From an uncultured Actinomycetes bacterium (GTDB lineage: Bacteria; Actinomycetota; Actinomycetes; Nanopelagicales; Nanopelagicaceae), in the NCBI GenBank assembly GCA_903842855.1, contig CAIMNT010000157.1:1-11970 (forward strand): DNA of 11,970 nt. The letters run 5' to 3'. Position numbers and translations under genes: made by a program. The notes under the pieces were generated by a model that saw only the letters and a list, made by a program, of their open reading frames with translations, was not told the origin of the DNA and ran no database searches. Shown here in pieces: positions 10,762 through 11,970 of the stretch (its first letter is position 1; each line of letters begins with the position of its first letter).

Positions 10762-11970
10762 CCCATGTAACAATTCCAAGCGGTCGCAAGCTCCGAATAG
10801 CCGCTTTTCTCGCGGTCATGGGCCCAGGGGTTATAGCTGGGCTCTCCGATGATGATCCAGCAGGAATCACGACCTACTCCCAGTTGGGCGCGCAGTTCGG
10901 TTATCGCCTGCTGTGGGTCCTAGTAATCTCGACCTTTGCTCTCATTGTCTTTCAAGATCTAGGTGCGCGTATCGGAGTCGTTACACGTCAAGGTTTGATC
11001 GGACTGGTACGTCAAAAGTATGGGGCGCGGGCGGGAAGTTTTAGCGCGATCGCCTTAATTCTGGCCAACTTAGGAACCATGACCGCGGAGTTCGCAGGTG
11101 TTGCCGCCGCCGGTCAACTCTTTGGAATTTCTCGCTATATCACCGTCCCACTCACTGGGATTTTTATCTCAGCCTTAGTTCTGCGCGGAACTTTTAAGAA
11201 GGCGGAGCGAGTCTTCTTTATTTTATCTGCAGTATTTATCTCGTACGTCATTGCTGGCTTTATGTCACATCCACATTGGGGCTCGGCCTTTCGGGGGATG
11301 GTAGTTCCTTCGATGCCGTTCAATCGTGGAGCTATCAATATTGCTACAGCTACTCTCGGAACGACTCTTGCGCCTTGGGGCTTAGCCTTTATCCAGTCGT
11401 ATGCAGTTGATAAACGTTTAACGCGATCCGATCTCAAATTGCTGCGCGCTGATGTATGGGTTGGCTCGTTACTTACGGGAATTATTGGCTTCTTCGTGAT
11501 TGTGACATGCGCTGCCACACTGAATCATGAACACATCACAAATATCACTGATGCATCGCAAGCGGCTCGCGCCCTTCAACCACTCGCTGGAACACTGGCG
11601 AAAGATATCTTCGCTATAGGAATAATTGGCGCCGCTCTGTTAGCCGCCTCAATCCTTCCGCTCTCCACCGCTTACTCGATAAGTGATCTCACGGGATCTC
11701 CAGCTGCTTTGGATGACAAGTTTGATGAGGCACCGTTGTTCTATCTCACCTTCGCGGCGATTACTCTGGTTGCTGGTGGTTTGATTATGATTCCAGGAGT
11801 CTCGCTGATCTGGATTCTGATCTCTTCCCAGATTCTCAATGCCATCCTCCTGCTTCCGCTGCTTATTTATATGTATGGCATCGCCAAAGATAAGAAATTG
11901 ATGGGTGAATTCTCATCTGGGCCAAGGGCTAAGGCTCTGTACGGAGTTATCATCGCTCTCGTTGCCGTAT
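10758..11970 (+). CDS. NRAMP-family divalent metal transporter, C-terminus beyond right edge
   Basis: Polytopic inner-membrane transporter; 404 codons are visible from the ATG at 10758, which overlaps the preceding stop as ATGA. The frame stays open to the edge, so only the last helix or tail is likely missing. About ten hydrophobic helices are evident. TM1 is MGPGVIAGLSDDDPAGITTYSQ (21-42): the NRAMP DPGN motif is DPAG here (33-36), with Gly36 in place of the metal-binding Asn. TM6 is TTLAPWGLAFIQSY (202-215): the canonical MPH is APW (205-207), so the transition-metal-selecting Met is Ala. These losses resemble NRAMP-related Mg2+ transporters rather than Mn/Fe importers, but substrate is inference. 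It is translationally coupled to the MgtE-N/CBS protein, which probably senses Mg2+. Confidence 0.9.
   Translation, partial: MTHVTIPSGRKLRIAAFLAVMGPGVIAGLSDDDPAGITTYSQLGAQFGYRLLWVLVISTFALIVFQDLGARIGVVTRQGLIGLVRQKYGARAGSFSAIALILANLGTMTAEFAGVAAAGQLFGISRYITVPLTGIFISALVLRGTFKKAERVFFILSAVFISYVIAGFMSHPHWGSAFRGMVVPSMPFNRGAINIATATLGTTLAPWGLAFIQSYAVDKRLTRSDLKLLRADVWVGSLLTGIIGFFVIVTCAATLNHEHITNITDASQAARALQPLAGTLAKDIFAIGIIGAALLAASILPLSTAYSISDLTGSPAALDDKFDEAPLFYLTFAAITLVAGGLIMIPGVSLIWILISSQILNAILLLPLLIYMYGIAKDKKLMGEFSSGPRAKALYGVIIALVAV

Noticed and set aside
1..11970. CRISPR arrays, insertion sequences, rRNA genes, phage genes, toxin-antitoxin pairs
   Set aside because: No regularly spaced repeats, transposase-like frames, rRNA-like sequence or matching gene pairs were seen on either strand.

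Overview
The window looks like chromosomal DNA of a streamlined, moderate-GC actinobacterium. I cannot name the species. A freshwater or marine lineage such as the Nanopelagicales (acI) or a relative would fit, but this is inference. Support comes from an actinobacterial-type DapD, the actinobacteria-restricted DUF3117 protein, an actinobacterial-style SpoIID protein, and the order dapD / DUF3117 / O-methyltransferase / HtrA / Mrp / MgtE-N+CBS. From memory, that order parallels the Rv1201c-Rv1232c stretch of Mycobacterium tuberculosis. Genes are tightly packed, with several ATGA overlaps, and no mobile element, CRISPR array or rRNA was seen.

Region 1 (1-3105) is cell envelope. A UDP-glucose 6-dehydrogenase, cut by the left edge, is transcribed leftward. 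Divergent from it is an operon of an ExoA-like membrane-anchored family 2 glycosyltransferase and a secreted SpoIID/LytB-domain protein. Together they suggest surface polysaccharide synthesis and peptidoglycan remodelling.

Region 2 (3106-4400) holds a strong hairpin terminator, a 73-nt tRNA on the minus strand with an atypical anticodon arm, a degenerate 20-nt copy of that arm 130 bp away, a second strong terminator, and dapD (lysine/DAP synthesis) on the minus strand.

Region 3 (4402-8237) runs on the plus strand: a 67-aa protein that is only a sigma-factor region 4 HTH, a DUF3117 protein, leucyl aminopeptidase, an O-methyltransferase and a membrane-anchored HtrA-like serine protease with one PDZ domain. 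The sigE, rseA and tatB genes that often sit beside this methyltransferase and protease are absent.

Region 4 (8255-11970) holds the Mrp/ApbC Fe-S carrier, then a two-gene unit: a soluble protein with PRC-barrel-like repeats, a MgtE N-domain and a CBS pair, overlapped by 4 bp by an NRAMP-fold transporter that runs off the right edge. The transporter lacks the usual Asn and Met of the transition-metal site, so the pair may be a split, Mg2+-sensing transport system. This is the most interesting object in the window.

A unifying feature is initiation: seven genes have a TAnnnT -10 hexamer ending 6-9 nt before the start codon, implying leaderless mRNAs. Only the DUF3117 gene has a clear Shine-Dalgarno sequence.
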